64,000 nucleotides of DNA from Rhizobium sp. R634 (GTDB taxonomy: Bacteria > Pseudomonadota > Alphaproteobacteria > Rhizobiales > Rhizobiaceae), in the NCBI RefSeq assembly GCF_002211305.1, contig NZ_LOKW01000008.1, positions 1 through 64,000 on the forward strand. Direction: 5' to 3'. The notes under the pieces are model-generated. The model ran no database searches, was not told the origin of the DNA, and saw nothing but the letters and a program-made list of their open reading frames with translations. The position numbers were made by a program, and so were the translations under genes. This document shows, in pieces, positions 52,840-62,067 of the stretch (its first letter is position 1; every line of letters begins with the position of its first letter).

Positions 52840-55800
52840 TTGGTAGGCCGGTTCCTCGTCTTTCTGGGGGGATTGATCGTCGTAGTGCTCTTCGTGGCGC
52901 TGCTTGCGCCGCTGTTCATCGACTGGACGGACTTCCGCAAGAATTTCGAGGATCAGGCAAGCCGCATCATCGGCAAGAAAGTCACCGTTTACGGCACGGT
53001 GGATGCACGGCTGCTGCCGTTCCCCTCGGTGACGCTGCATGACGTGCGCGTCGGCCAGGAAGCGGACGGCACGCCGATCGTCAAGGTTGAGCAGTTCTCC
53101 ATGGATGCCGAACTCGCACCCTTCCTGTCGGGCGAGGCGCTGATCTTCGATATGCGCATCGTCAATCCGAAGGTGCGCTTGAGATTGCTGAAGGACGGCA
53201 CGCTCGACTGGATGCGCGGCAGCCGACCGGAAATTCCGGCAAAGACCGTCGTTCTGGAAAACGTGCATGTCAACGGCGGCGAGATCGAGTTCATCGACGA
53301 TCAGTCGGGCCGTTCGCGAGAGATCACCGGCCTCAATGCGGAAATGTCGGCGAAATCGCTCGCCGGTCCCTGGCGCATCGAAGGCGATGCGGCGCTCGAC
53401 GGCGAGCACGGCAAGTTTTCGATTTCCAGCAGCCAGCCGGACGAGAAGGGCGTGCTGCGCATGCGCACGAAGCTTTCTCCGGACAAGCATCCCGTCAGCA
53501 TCGATCTCGATGGCGAACTGAAGCTCGTCGACAGCAAGCCGAATTACCAGGGCCAGCTTTCGGCGGCGATCGAAAACCGCAACAGCGCCAAGTCGGCCAA
53601 CAAGAACGAGCAGCCGCCGCGCGTCAAAGGCCGCTTCGAGCTGACCAACGAACGCATCCGCATTCCGGAATACCGCATGGAGATCGGCCCCACGGACGAT
53701 CCCTACGTCATAACAGGCGAGGCGACGCTCGATACCGGCAACGCGCCGGAATTTCTGCTGACCGCCGACGGGCAGCAGATCGACGTCAACCGCATCGGCA
53801 ATCAAGGCGCCTCCGGCAAGACGACACGCGATGCGGCGGTTTCGGCGCGCCAGCGGCTGAGCTCGCTGATCGATATCGTCGCCCAGGTGCCGATCCCGCA
53901 GGTGCCGGGAAAGGCCAGCGTCAAGCTGCCGGCGATCGTCGCCGGCGATACGACGCTACGCGACGTGCAGCTGGAGCTTGAACCGGCCGGCACCGGCTGG
54001 ATGATCGACAGCGCCACCGGCACCCTGCCGGGGCGCACGCAGGTGGAAGGCAAGGGCAAGCTCCTGCTCAAGGGTGAGCCCTCGTTCAACGGACAGATCG
54101 TCGTGGCCTCCAGCCAGCCGACCGGGCTCGCCTCCTGGCTCGCCGGCTCGGTCGATCCGGCCATCCGTCAGCTGCGGCAGGCGGGCTTTTCCGCCAATGT
54201 CAGCCTGACGCATGAATTGCAGCGTTTCGAAAATCTCGAGGTCGCCATCGGAGCGGCAACGCTGAAGGGGCGGCTGGAGCGGCAGGCGGTCTCCGGCCAG
54301 ACGCCGACCATGTCGGTAGCGCTGAATGGCGACAGCCTCGATCTCGACGCGCTACGGGCGCTGACGGGGCTGCTGACCGGCCAGGAGGCCGGCGACGACG
54401 TGCTCGACCACAGGATCGCCGCCCAGCTCAAGGCCGACAAGTTCACCGCTTTCGGCGTCGAGGCGGAAAATGTCGAGACCACCTTCACGATCGCCGACGG
54501 CGCGCTTGCCGTCGACCGGCTGGCGATCAAGAACATCGCGGGCGCCGAGCTGACGGCGACGGGCAGGGCGGAAGGCTCGCTGCTCGACTATAAGGGCGCC
54601 GGCGAAATCACCTTCAAGTCGGCCGATCCGGGCGGCTTCTTCACCATGCTGCGCGAGCATCTGCCGCATCATCCGGCGCTCGACCGGCTGGTGCGCAATG
54701 CCGGCTGGTACGGCAATACGGCGCTGCGCGGCGCGCTGACGCTCGGCGGCGACGAGGGTAATGCGCTGACGGTCACGCTTGCCGGCGTGGCGAACGGCAG
54801 CCGCGTCAATCTCGATTACCGCATGTCCGATCTGCTGGCGCTGACCGGCAGCGGCACGACGAGCCTTGAAGCGACGCTCGAAAACGCGGTGCCGTCGATC
54901 CTGTTCGGCCAGGCAGGGCTCGATCCGCTGCCGGTCGATGTCGGCGCCAATGGCCGCCTGACGCTCAAAGTCCAGGCTTCGGACAACGATCCCGCCGAAG
55001 CGGCGCTGACGTTTGCGACAGACCGGACCTCCTTTACCGCCAATGGCAAGGTCGACGTCCGGCCGGACAGTTTCATGAACGGGAAGATCGCGCTGTCGCT
55101 CGATAGCGCCGATCTCGACCCCTATCTCATCATGAACGGCATTGCCTTGCCGCAGACCGGGACGGGGCTGCCGTTCGGCCTGCAGGCCAAGGCCGCCGTC
55201 GACGGCGACAAGATCGTGCTCTCCGATCTCAAGGGTCATGCCGCCGACAATGAGTTTTCAGGGGCACTGACCTTCGATCGCAAGGCTGCGAAGACGACGG
55301 CGAGCGGTGAGCTGGCGCTCGCCAAGGCCGATGCCGGCTGGCTCGGCGAGGCGGTGTTCGGCCAGATCGTCGATCCCGCCAACGGCGCGCTGACGAAGGC
55401 GCCGCTCGGCATGCCCGTTTTCAAAGACCTCGACGTCAATGTGAAGCTTTCGACGAAGGAGTTTTGGCCGGGCCTGCCGGAAACGGCGGTCTCCGACTTC
55501 ACCAGCAACGTCGTCTACAAGGGCGACGAGCTGCAGCTCAACGACATGACCGGCAACTGGGATGGCGGCAAGCTTTCCGGCAACCTGCTCTTCACCAATG
55601 CCGACGGCACCGGCTTCCTGCAGACGAAGCTTTCGCTTGCCGATTCCGATCTTGGCGGCGTCGTCTGGCTGCGCGACGGCGCGCCGATCGCCAACGGCAA
55701 GTTCGGCCTGTCGCTGTCGATGGAAGCCTCGGGCAAGACGATCGGCGAGATCGCAAGCTCGCTCAACGGCTCCGGAGAGCTGAGGCTTGGGGAGAGCAGC

Positions 55801-56553
55801 ATACGCGGCCTGAACCTTGCCATCCTGCCGCCGCTGCTTGCCGCAACCGATCCGATGCAGGAGCAGATCAATGCCGGCAAGGTGCATCCGATCGTCGAGA
55901 CGTTGCTCAGCAACGGCGAGGCGAAGCTGCCGCCGCTCGGCATCCCCTTCAACATCGCCGACGGGACGCTGAGGGTGCAGAATGTCAGCGTCGCCAACGA
56001 TCTTGCCCGGATCACCGCCGATGCGCAGATCGCGCTGCCGGAAAAACGGATCAGCGCGACGCTCGCCGTCGGGTTCGATCCCGGCAAGGAGGCGCTTTCC
56101 GGCGCCGAACCCTCGCTCCGGCTGAATTTCTCCGGCATGCTCATGTCGCCGGGCAAGACGATGGATGTGACTGACATCACCAGCTATCTCTCGCTGCGCG
56201 CCTTCGAGCGCGAGCGCCGCCGTGTCGAGCGACTGCAGGCGATCGTGCTCGAAAAGCAGCGGCTGCGCCGCGAGGTGGCGCTCTACCGGTTCAACGACGC
56301 CGAGCGCGTCAAGGCGGCGGAGGTGGAGCGGCAGCGGCAGGCGGAAGAAGAGCGTTTGCGCACGCTGGCGCAAAAGGCGGCCGAAGAGAAGGCTGCTGCC
56401 GAGGCCGAAGCCGCCCGCGCGGCGGCGGAAGCCCAGACCAAGGCGGATGCCGAGGCGAGGGCGGCTGCCGAAGCGGAAGCGGCACGGCGCGCAACCCAGC
56501 TGCCGCCCGGTTCGCTCAATTTCGACCAGGTGCCGGGCGTTCAGGCACAGTAA
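52840..56553 (+). CDS. Large AsmA-family envelope protein
   Basis: A 1237-residue protein with one N-terminal helix (about 4-27), then a long periplasmic beta-rich region. The AsmA N-terminus is clear (LLAPLFIDWTDFRKNFEDQA, then VTVYGTVDARLLPFPSVTLH) and the C-terminal AsmA_2 part contains LPPLGIPFNIADGTLRVQNV. AsmA-like proteins bridge the envelope and are thought to carry phospholipids to the outer membrane. The last 130 residues form an Arg/Glu/Ala-rich coiled coil, an addition to the usual AsmA. Start is TTG 52840 with GGAGAC nine bases upstream. Confidence 0.92.
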   Translation: MVGRFLVFLGGLIVVVLFVALLAPLFIDWTDFRKNFEDQASRIIGKKVTVYGTVDARLLPFPSVTLHDVRVGQEADGTPIVKVEQFSMDAELAPFLSGEALIFDMRIVNPKVRLRLLKDGTLDWMRGSRPEIPAKTVVLENVHVNGGEIEFIDDQSGRSREITGLNAEMSAKSLAGPWRIEGDAALDGEHGKFSISSSQPDEKGVLRMRTKLSPDKHPVSIDLDGELKLVDSKPNYQGQLSAAIENRNSAKSANKNEQPPRVKGRFELTNERIRIPEYRMEIGPTDDPYVITGEATLDTGNAPEFLLTADGQQIDVNRIGNQGASGKTTRDAAVSARQRLSSLIDIVAQVPIPQVPGKASVKLPAIVAGDTTLRDVQLELEPAGTGWMIDSATGTLPGRTQVEGKGKLLLKGEPSFNGQIVVASSQPTGLASWLAGSVDPAIRQLRQAGFSANVSLTHELQRFENLEVAIGAATLKGRLERQAVSGQTPTMSVALNGDSLDLDALRALTGLLTGQEAGDDVLDHRIAAQLKADKFTAFGVEAENVETTFTIADGALAVDRLAIKNIAGAELTATGRAEGSLLDYKGAGEITFKSADPGGFFTMLREHLPHHPALDRLVRNAGWYGNTALRGALTLGGDEGNALTVTLAGVANGSRVNLDYRMSDLLALTGSGTTSLEATLENAVPSILFGQAGLDPLPVDVGANGRLTLKVQASDNDPAEAALTFATDRTSFTANGKVDVRPDSFMNGKIALSLDSADLDPYLIMNGIALPQTGTGLPFGLQAKAAVDGDKIVLSDLKGHAADNEFSGALTFDRKAAKTTASGELALAKADAGWLGEAVFGQIVDPANGALTKAPLGMPVFKDLDVNVKLSTKEFWPGLPETAVSDFTSNVVYKGDELQLNDMTGNWDGGKLSGNLLFTNADGTGFLQTKLSLADSDLGGVVWLRDGAPIANGKFGLSLSMEASGKTIGEIASSLNGSGELRLGESSIRGLNLAILPPLLAATDPMQEQINAGKVHPIVETLLSNGEAKLPPLGIPFNIADGTLRVQNVSVANDLARITADAQIALPEKRISATLAVGFDPGKEALSGAEPSLRLNFSGMLMSPGKTMDVTDITSYLSLRAFERERRRVERLQAIVLEKQRLRREVALYRFNDAERVKAAEVERQRQAEEERLRTLAQKAAEEKAAAEAEAARAAAEAQTKADAEARAAAEAEAARRATQLPPGSLNFDQVPGVQAQ

Positions 56554-56637
56554 GCGCTGTGAGATGAGAAACTGATTCAGGCGACTGGCTTCAAGCCCTT
56601 GTTTTCATGTGTTCCACCGCTTCAGAAGCGCCGCGCC

Positions 56638-56859
56638 TCACGGCTCGGTGCCGCCGCCCTTGAGCCAGGCGAGCACATGGAGCCGCAGCGCCGAGGATAG
56701 GTTGCTGTCGGCGGGACGGGTGTCGTCGATCTCGGAAATTAGGGCGGCAAGCGGCATCGCACGGCTTGCGGCAATCGTCTTCAGTTCGCTCCAGAACTCG
56801 TCTTCCAGGGAAAAACTGGTGCGGTGGCCGTGCAATGTCGCCGAATGCTTGCGGATCAT
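56638..56859 (-). CDS. Ribbon-helix-helix domain protein
   Basis: A 73-residue protein with an RHH_4-like fold: KHSATLHGHRTSFSLEDEFW, then SELKTIAASRAMPLAALISE. Probably a small DNA-binding protein; target unknown. It lies downstream of DUF4169 on the same strand, 107 bases apart. Confidence 0.85.
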   Translation of the reverse strand: MIRKHSATLHGHRTSFSLEDEFWSELKTIAASRAMPLAALISEIDDTRPADSNLSSALRLHVLAWLKGGGTEP

Positions 56860-56966
56860 GAAGCGGCTTCACATCCCGGTTGGATATTGGCAGATCGATT
56901 CAAGGAAGTCGCCTAAGTGGCTGATCGCAGACTCCATTCCGGCTGTTCAGGCTCTGCGTGAGGGTT

Positions 56967-57161
56967 TCAGGCGCCGTCGTCATCCGTTTCGATGCGGCCG
57001 GCGCGGTGCGCCTTGTCGGCCTTTTCGTTGAGGCTGCGGGTCAGCTGTTTTTCGGTCTTGGTGCGGCCGAAGGAGATGCGGTTCTGCTCGGCCTGCTTCT
57101 CCTTTTCGGAGCGGGCCTGCTTCTTGCGGAACTGGCGCAGATTGACGATTTCGGCGCTCAT
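56967..57161 (-). CDS. DUF4169-family small protein
   Basis: A 64-residue charged, helical protein: MSAEIVNLRQFRKKQARSEK, KQAEQNRISFGRTKTEKQLT. Pattern fits DUF4169. Function unknown. It is just after the sspB terminator and has AAGGAG upstream of its start, so it may be expressed by read-through or from its own promoter. Confidence 0.85.
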   Translation of the reverse strand: MSAEIVNLRQFRKKQARSEKEKQAEQNRISFGRTKTEKQLTRSLNEKADKAHRAGRIETDDDGA

Positions 57162-57183
57162 GCGATGCCTGGCTCCTTATGAA

Positions 57184-57206
57184 AAAGGGAGGCCGGAGCC
57201 TCCCTT
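57184..57206 (-). terminator. Rho-independent terminator of sspB
   Basis: Minus-strand stem AAGGGAGGC / GCCTCCCTT with loop TCCG, followed by TTTC; five bases after the sspB stop. Confidence 0.88.
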
Positions 57207-57210
57207 GAGA

Positions 57211-57723
57211 TCATTGCTTCTTGCGGAAGGAGTCGAGCGAGACGACGGAGCCCGGCTTCTTTTCCTCGCCGTCGGCGGGCTTTGCAGCCGCGTCATCGGA
57301 CTTGCTTGCCGCATCGACCGGATAGGCGGTGATCTCACCGGAGGGCAGTTCCTCGCCATCGGCAAGCGGCACGTCGAATTCGAGCTCGAAATTGACGGAA
57401 GGATCGTAGAAGCCGCGGATGGCATTGAACGGGATAACCAGCTTCTCGGGCACGTCGGAGAAGGAAAGGCCGATCTCGAAATGCGTCTCGGTGATCTTCA
57501 GGTCCCAGAACTGGTGCTGGATGACGATGGTCATCTGCTCGGGATATTTCGACTTCAGGTGCTGGGAGATGCGCACGCCGGCCGCACCTGTGAGGAAAGT
57601 GATGAAGAAGTGATGGTCGCCGGGCAGACGGCCCGTCGTTGCTACCTCCGCCAAAACCTTGCGGATGACGCCGCGAAGTGCATCCTGCGCCAGAATGTCG
57701 TAGCGGATATGATCCTGCCCCAT
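57211..57723 (-). CDS. sspB: ClpXP adaptor SspB (alphaproteobacterial type)
   Basis: A 170-residue adaptor that binds ssrA-tagged proteins and hands them to ClpXP. N-terminal dimer/tag-binding domain: IRYDILAQDALRGVIRKVLA, HHFFITFLTGAAGVRISQHL and MTIVIQHQFWDLKITETHFE. A flexible, Asp/Lys/Ala linker ends in the conserved ClpX-docking tail SVVSLDSFRKKQ. The gene lies about 130 bases downstream of ssrA on the same strand, which places the adaptor beside its tag RNA. Confidence 0.94.
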   Translation of the reverse strand: MGQDHIRYDILAQDALRGVIRKVLAEVATTGRLPGDHHFFITFLTGAAGVRISQHLKSKYPEQMTIVIQHQFWDLKITETHFEIGLSFSDVPEKLVIPFNAIRGFYDPSVNFELEFDVPLADGEELPSGEITAYPVDAASKSDDAAAKPADGEEKKPGSVVSLDSFRKKQ

Positions 57724-57849
57724 GCTTTTCCTGTCTTTCGTCGGTTCTGAAGTCTTTTCACAAGGTATATGCCACGTTCAGGCGCCTTGGGAAAGTCCGG
57801 AGCCGAGTCACGCTAAGATCAGCATACATGATTTCGTCAGGAGGGAGAA

Positions 57850-58178
57850 GGTGAAGGCTTCTGTTGCCAGGTGCCTTCGGACCCCGCCTAGAGGTGCGAA
57901 CCACTAGGACTTTGATTGAAGTGTCACACCGCGATTAAGCAGCGAGACGAGCTTCCGCATAGTTGTCGTTTGCAACTACAATTTTAGCCCGATAACGGCG
58001 GTACAATGCCGAGCAAAAAGACGATCTTTACACCCTTGTCGATCCTGTTTCGCCCCCATCAAAAGCCGGCCTTCAAGCCCGCCGGTTTTTGGTGGAGGCG
58101 CCGGGTACCGCCCCCGGGTCCAATAGGTTTATTACACCGCTCATTTATCGCCATAGCCGGCCCGAAAGCCGGCAGGGT
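57850..58178 (-). ncRNA. ssrA: tmRNA, permuted two-piece gene
   Basis: Two pieces on the minus strand in permuted order. Acceptor piece first (about 58178-58090): hairpin GCCGGC-tttcg-GGCCGGC, T-arm CCGGG-ggcggta-CCCGG, then CGCCTCC-A-CCA at the 3' end. A spacer of about 32 bases follows, then the coding piece (58057 down to about 57850) beginning GGGGGCG, which pairs with CGCCTCC (one G-U) to form the 7-bp acceptor stem. The tag frame runs from GCA 57973 to TAA 57937-57935 and reads ANDNYAEARLAA. A hairpin GAAGGC / GCCTTC (57853-57878) closes the 3' end. Outer ends are approximate. Confidence 0.93.
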
Positions 58179-58323
58179 TGATATAGTGATTTCCTCTGCG
58201 CATGGAAAGGGCAATCGTCACAAAAGCTTTATCTCCCGCTGCAGAAATTGCGGGAAAACGCCTGCGGGCTGCTGACGTCCCGCCGCTGAAGACTTAAATT
58301 GAGGGAAACGGAATCAGCGCGAC

Positions 58324-59118
58324 ATGAAGCAATATCTCGATCTCCTCAGCCACGTGATTGAAAAAGGCTCCGACCGGGGCGACCGCACCGGTACCGGCAC
58401 GCGCTCGGTCTTCGGCTATCAGATGCGCTTCGATCTCGAAGAGGGCTTTCCCGTTCTCACCACCAAGAAGCTGCATCTGCGCTCGATCATCCACGAGCTC
58501 CTGTGGTTCCTGAAGGGCGAGACGAACATCGGCTACCTTAAGGAGAACGGCGTCTCCATCTGGGACGAATGGGCCGACGAAAACGGCGATCTCGGCCCTG
58601 TCTACGGCGCCCAGTGGCGCTCCTGGCCGGCGCCGGACGGCGGCCATATCGACCAGATCGCCAATCTCGTCAAAGGCATCGTCAACAACCCGAATTCGCG
58701 CCGCCATATCGTCTCGGCCTGGAACCCGGCCGAAGTGGACCAGATGGCGCTGCCGCCCTGCCATTGCCTGTTCCAGTTCTACGTGGCCGACGGCAAGCTT
58801 TCCTGCCAGCTCTACCAGCGCTCCGCCGACATCTTCCTCGGCGTGCCCTTCAACATCGCTTCCTACGCGCTGTTGACGATGATGGTGGCTCAGGTGACGG
58901 GGCTCAAACCCGGCGATTTCGTCCACACGCTCGGCGACGCCCATCTCTATCACAACCATTTCGACCAGGCGAAGCTGCAGCTGACGCGCCAGCCGAAGCC
59001 GCTGCCTTTCATGCGCATCAATCCCGACGTGAAGGATATCTTCGGCTTCAAGTTCGAGGATTTCGAGCTGGTCGGCTATGAGGCCGACGCCAATATCAAG
59101 GCGCCGATTGCCGTTTGA
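58324..59118 (+). CDS. thyA: Thymidylate synthase ThyA
   Basis: A 264-residue homodimeric enzyme, the same length as the E. coli protein, converting dUMP to dTMP with methylene-tetrahydrofolate. Nucleophile Cys146 in LPPCHCLF, preceded by [12 protein letters not shown]; folate contacts in [16 protein letters not shown] and YGAQWRSW. The dUMP loop ([18 protein letters not shown]) is intact. It is followed 13 bases later by folA, the usual pair, and divergent from ssrA, whose promoter shares the gap. Confidence 0.98.
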   Translation: MKQYLDLLSHVIEKGSDRGDRTGTGTRSVFGYQMRFDLEEGFPVLTTKKLHLRSIIHELLWFLKGETNIGYLKENGVSIWDEWADENGDLGPVYGAQWRSWPAPDGGHIDQIANLVKGIVNNPNSRRHIVSAWNPAEVDQMALPPCHCLFQFYVADGKLSCQLYQRSADIFLGVPFNIASYALLTMMVAQVTGLKPGDFVHTLGDAHLYHNHFDQAKLQLTRQPKPLPFMRINPDVKDIFGFKFEDFELVGYEADANIKAPIAV

Positions 59119-59131
59119 TCCGGGACATTCC

Positions 59132-59650
59132 ATGGCCGACATCCTGAAGACCATCATCGTCGCCGTTTCCCGCAACGGCATCATCGGCCGCGACGGCGAT
59201 ATGCCCTGGCGGCTTTCGAATGATCTCAAGCGTTTCAAGGCGCTGACATCAGGCAAGCCCGTGGTAATGGGCCGCAAAACGTACGAATCGATCGGCAAGC
59301 CGCTGCCGGGGCGGCCGAACGTCGTCATCTCTCGGCAGGCGGTGATCGATCATCCCGATGTGAGCATGGCGCAGTCGCTGCCCGAGGCGCTCACGATCGC
59401 CGAGAAGATCGCGGTCGAGACCGGTGTCGACGAAATCTGCATTGCCGGCGGCGGGCAAGTCTATGCCCAGGCGATTGGCCTTGCCGACCGGATGTGCGTC
59501 ACGCATGTCGAAGCCGACCTCGAAGGCGATGCGGCATTTCCTGACATCGATTCTGCCGTCTGGCAGGCGGGCGAGACGATCGAGGTGCCGGCCGGCGAAA
59601 AGGACAGCTATGCCACGCGCTACGTCGTCTACGATCGCCGGCGGACCTGA
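59132..59650 (+). CDS. folA: Dihydrofolate reductase FolA
   Basis: A 172-residue reductase that regenerates tetrahydrofolate from the dihydrofolate made by ThyA. Motifs: IVAVSRNGIIGRDGDMPWRL (active-site Asp and Trp), VVMGRKTYESIGKPLPGR and EICIAGGGQVYAQAI. ATG 59132 is 13 bases after the thyA stop. Confidence 0.96.
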   Translation: MADILKTIIVAVSRNGIIGRDGDMPWRLSNDLKRFKALTSGKPVVMGRKTYESIGKPLPGRPNVVISRQAVIDHPDVSMAQSLPEALTIAEKIAVETGVDEICIAGGGQVYAQAIGLADRMCVTHVEADLEGDAAFPDIDSAVWQAGETIEVPAGEKDSYATRYVVYDRRRT

Positions 59651-59801
59651 AAACGAACTATTTTCCAATTAAATTGACCAAGTTTCTCACGCTGCGTTGA
59701 AAGCCGGTGCGGCGATACCTATAACGGTCGCAACGCATCCGCCGGGTCGGCCCCCCACGGTCCCCGGATGCGGGGAAGACTTAACGAACAACGAGGTTTT
59801 G

Positions 59802-60899
59802 ATGCCCTGGAGCAATCAGAATGGCGGCGGCGGCCCTTGGGGCGGCGGCGGCGGTAACAATCAGGGACCATGGGGCCAGGGGCCGAACCGCCCGCGCGGC
59901 GGTGGCGGCGGCAAGGGCGGACCGCCCGACCTGGAAGATATCATTCGGCGCGGCCAGGATCAGCTGCGCAGCATCGTTCCCGGCGGCTTCAACGGCGGCG
60001 TCGCCGTTATCGTTGTGGCGATCGTGGCCATTTTCTGGCTGATCCAGTGCGTCTACACCGTGCAGCCGGACGAGCGCGGCGTCGAACTGCGCTTCGGCAA
60101 GCCGCGGGAGGAAATCTCCATGCCAGGCCTGCATTTTCATGTCTGGCCGATCGACACGGTCGAGATCGTCAAGGTGACCGAGCAGCAGCAGAATATCGGC
60201 GGCCGCAACAACAGCAATTCGACGGTCGGGCTGATGCTTTCCGGCGACCAGAACATCGTCAACGTGCAGTTCTCGGTGCTCTATACGATCAACGATCCGA
60301 AATCCTATCTCTTCCGCCTCGAAAATCCGGCGGAGACGCTGCAGCAGGTTTCGGAAAGCGCGATGCGCGAGATCGTCGGCCGGCGCCCGGCGCAGGATGC
60401 CTTCCGCGACAATCGCGGACCGATCGAAACCGAAGTGCGCAACATCATCCAGGACACGATGGACCGCTACGGCGCCGGCATCGCGATCAACCGCGTGACG
60501 ATCGAAGACGTCGCTCCGCCGCGTGACGTGGCCGACGCCTTCGAGGAAGTGCAGCGCGCCGACCAGGACAAGCAGCGCCTCGTCGAAGAGGCGAACCAGT
60601 ACGCCAACCAGAAGCTCGGCCAGGCCCGCGGTGATGCAGCCCGCATCCGCGAAGCCGCGGCAGCCTACAAGGACCGGATCGTCAAGGAGGCGGAAGGTGA
60701 AGCCCAGCGCTTCGTTTCCATCTACGACGAATATTCCAAGGCTCCTGCCGTGACGCGGGAGAGACTGTTCCTGGAAACCATGGAGCAGGTTCTGAAGGGT
60801 TCGAAGAAAGTGATCATAGACCAGAAGGCGGGCGCAGTGCCCTATCTGCCTCTCAATGAGATCAGCAGGCCGACGCAGCAACAGCAGCAGGGAGGCTGA
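59802..60899 (+). CDS. hflK: HflK, FtsH protease modulator
   Basis: A 365-residue SPFH-domain membrane protein that forms the HflKC cage around FtsH in the inner membrane. A Gly/Asn-rich N-terminus (about 1-40), one helix (about 66-86), then the band-7 domain (QPDERGVELRFGKPREEISM, AMREIVGRRP) and a long helical tail (EVQRADQDKQRLVEEANQYA). C-terminus Gln-rich. Start ATG 59802; the operon continues into hflC and the Do-type protease. Confidence 0.96.
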   Translation: MPWSNQNGGGGPWGGGGGNNQGPWGQGPNRPRGGGGGKGGPPDLEDIIRRGQDQLRSIVPGGFNGGVAVIVVAIVAIFWLIQCVYTVQPDERGVELRFGKPREEISMPGLHFHVWPIDTVEIVKVTEQQQNIGGRNNSNSTVGLMLSGDQNIVNVQFSVLYTINDPKSYLFRLENPAETLQQVSESAMREIVGRRPAQDAFRDNRGPIETEVRNIIQDTMDRYGAGIAINRVTIEDVAPPRDVADAFEEVQRADQDKQRLVEEANQYANQKLGQARGDAARIREAAAAYKDRIVKEAEGEAQRFVSIYDEYSKAPAVTRERLFLETMEQVLKGSKKVIIDQKAGAVPYLPLNEISRPTQQQQQGG

Positions 60900-60904
60900 G
60901 ACCC

Positions 60905-61864
60905 ATGTCGAACAGGCTTCCCATTATCCTCATCCTCCTGGCGGTCGTGCTGGTGGCGGTTTATTCCTCGATCTTCGTGGTCAATGCCCGCGAGCAGGCG
61001 ATCGTCGTTCGCTTCGGTGAAATCCAGTCGGTCAAGACCGAACCCGGCATCTACTTCAAGCTGCCGTTCTCCTTCGCCGATGCCGACCGGGTACAATATG
61101 TTCCGAAGCAGGAACTGCGCTTCAACCTCGACAATATCCGCGTTCAGGTTTCAGGCGGCGCATTCTACGAAGTGAATGCCTTCATCATCTACCGCATCAA
61201 CGACGCGCGCCGCTTCCGCGAAACGGTCTCGGGCGACAGGGAGGCGGCGGAAGCGCGGCTTCGCACGCGTCTCGATTCCGCCTTGCGCCGGGTCTACGGC
61301 GTTCGCAGCATCGAAGCCGCGCTCTCCCGCGAGCGTGTGGCCATGATGCTCGAGGTTCGCAATGAGCTGCAGTCCGATGCGGAAACGCTTGGCATCACGC
61401 TCGACGACGTGCGCATCAGCCGCACGGACCTGACGCAGGACGTTTCCGAGCGCACCTTCAACCGCATGCGGGCCGAGCGCCTGGCGGAAGCCGAGCTTCT
61501 CAGGGCGCAGGGCACGGAAGAGGGCCAGCGCCGCCGCGCCATCGCCGACCGCCAGGTCGTCGAGTTCACAGCGGATGCGCAGCGCGATTCCGAAATCCTG
61601 CGTGGTCAGGGCGATGCCGAACGCAACCGCGTCTTCGCCGAGGCCTTCTCCAGAGACCCAGGCTTCTTCGAGTTCTATCGCTCGATGGCGGCCTATTCGG
61701 CAGCACTCGCGTCGCAGGACACGACGCTCGTCCTGTCGCCGGATTCGGAATTCTTCCGCTATTTCGACAACGCCGCCGGCGCCTCTCAGCAGGCGCCCGC
61801 CAACCCGGCCGCGCCGGCACCAGGAGCGACCGCTCCGGCAGCGCCAGCCCAACCGGCGAATTGA
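60905..61864 (+). CDS. hflC: HflC, FtsH protease modulator
   Basis: A 319-residue partner of HflK: one N-terminal helix (about 5-25), SPFH domain (NAREQAIVVRFGEIQSVKTE, IYFKLPF) and a coiled region (RMRAERLAEAELLRAQGTEE). A Pro/Ala-rich tail of 25 residues follows. Five bases separate it from hflK. A terminator follows, so degP probably has its own promoter. Confidence 0.96.
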   Translation: MSNRLPIILILLAVVLVAVYSSIFVVNAREQAIVVRFGEIQSVKTEPGIYFKLPFSFADADRVQYVPKQELRFNLDNIRVQVSGGAFYEVNAFIIYRINDARRFRETVSGDREAAEARLRTRLDSALRRVYGVRSIEAALSRERVAMMLEVRNELQSDAETLGITLDDVRISRTDLTQDVSERTFNRMRAERLAEAELLRAQGTEEGQRRRAIADRQVVEFTADAQRDSEILRGQGDAERNRVFAEAFSRDPGFFEFYRSMAAYSAALASQDTTLVLSPDSEFFRYFDNAAGASQQAPANPAAPAPGATAPAAPAQPAN

Positions 61865-61896
61865 GAATAGGGAACCCGTTCCCCGCCAGAAATGAC

Positions 61897-61925
61897 AAGG
61901 GGCCGGCCTCAGCGCCGGCCCTTTT
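61897..61925 (+). terminator. Terminator after hflC
   Basis: Stem AAGGGGCCGGC / GCCGGCCCTTT with one G-U pair and a six-base loop, followed by TTC. About 33 bases after the hflC stop. Confidence 0.85.
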
Positions 61926-62067
61926 CAGTTTCCACGAGCGATGGCTCAGGCATTCGTGACGATCCGTCGGATTGCACGGGGATTTCGCGAAAAGGTGATT
62001 TCGCCCTCCATCATTCCGCCTTATGCTGGTGCTCAATGTGCGCATTTACCCCCTTATGAGGAAGCTT

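Noticed and set aside
58006..58275. 89-residue plus-strand frame upstream of thyA
   Set aside because: It is the antisense of the two-piece tmRNA, whose stems and tag account for the sequence.
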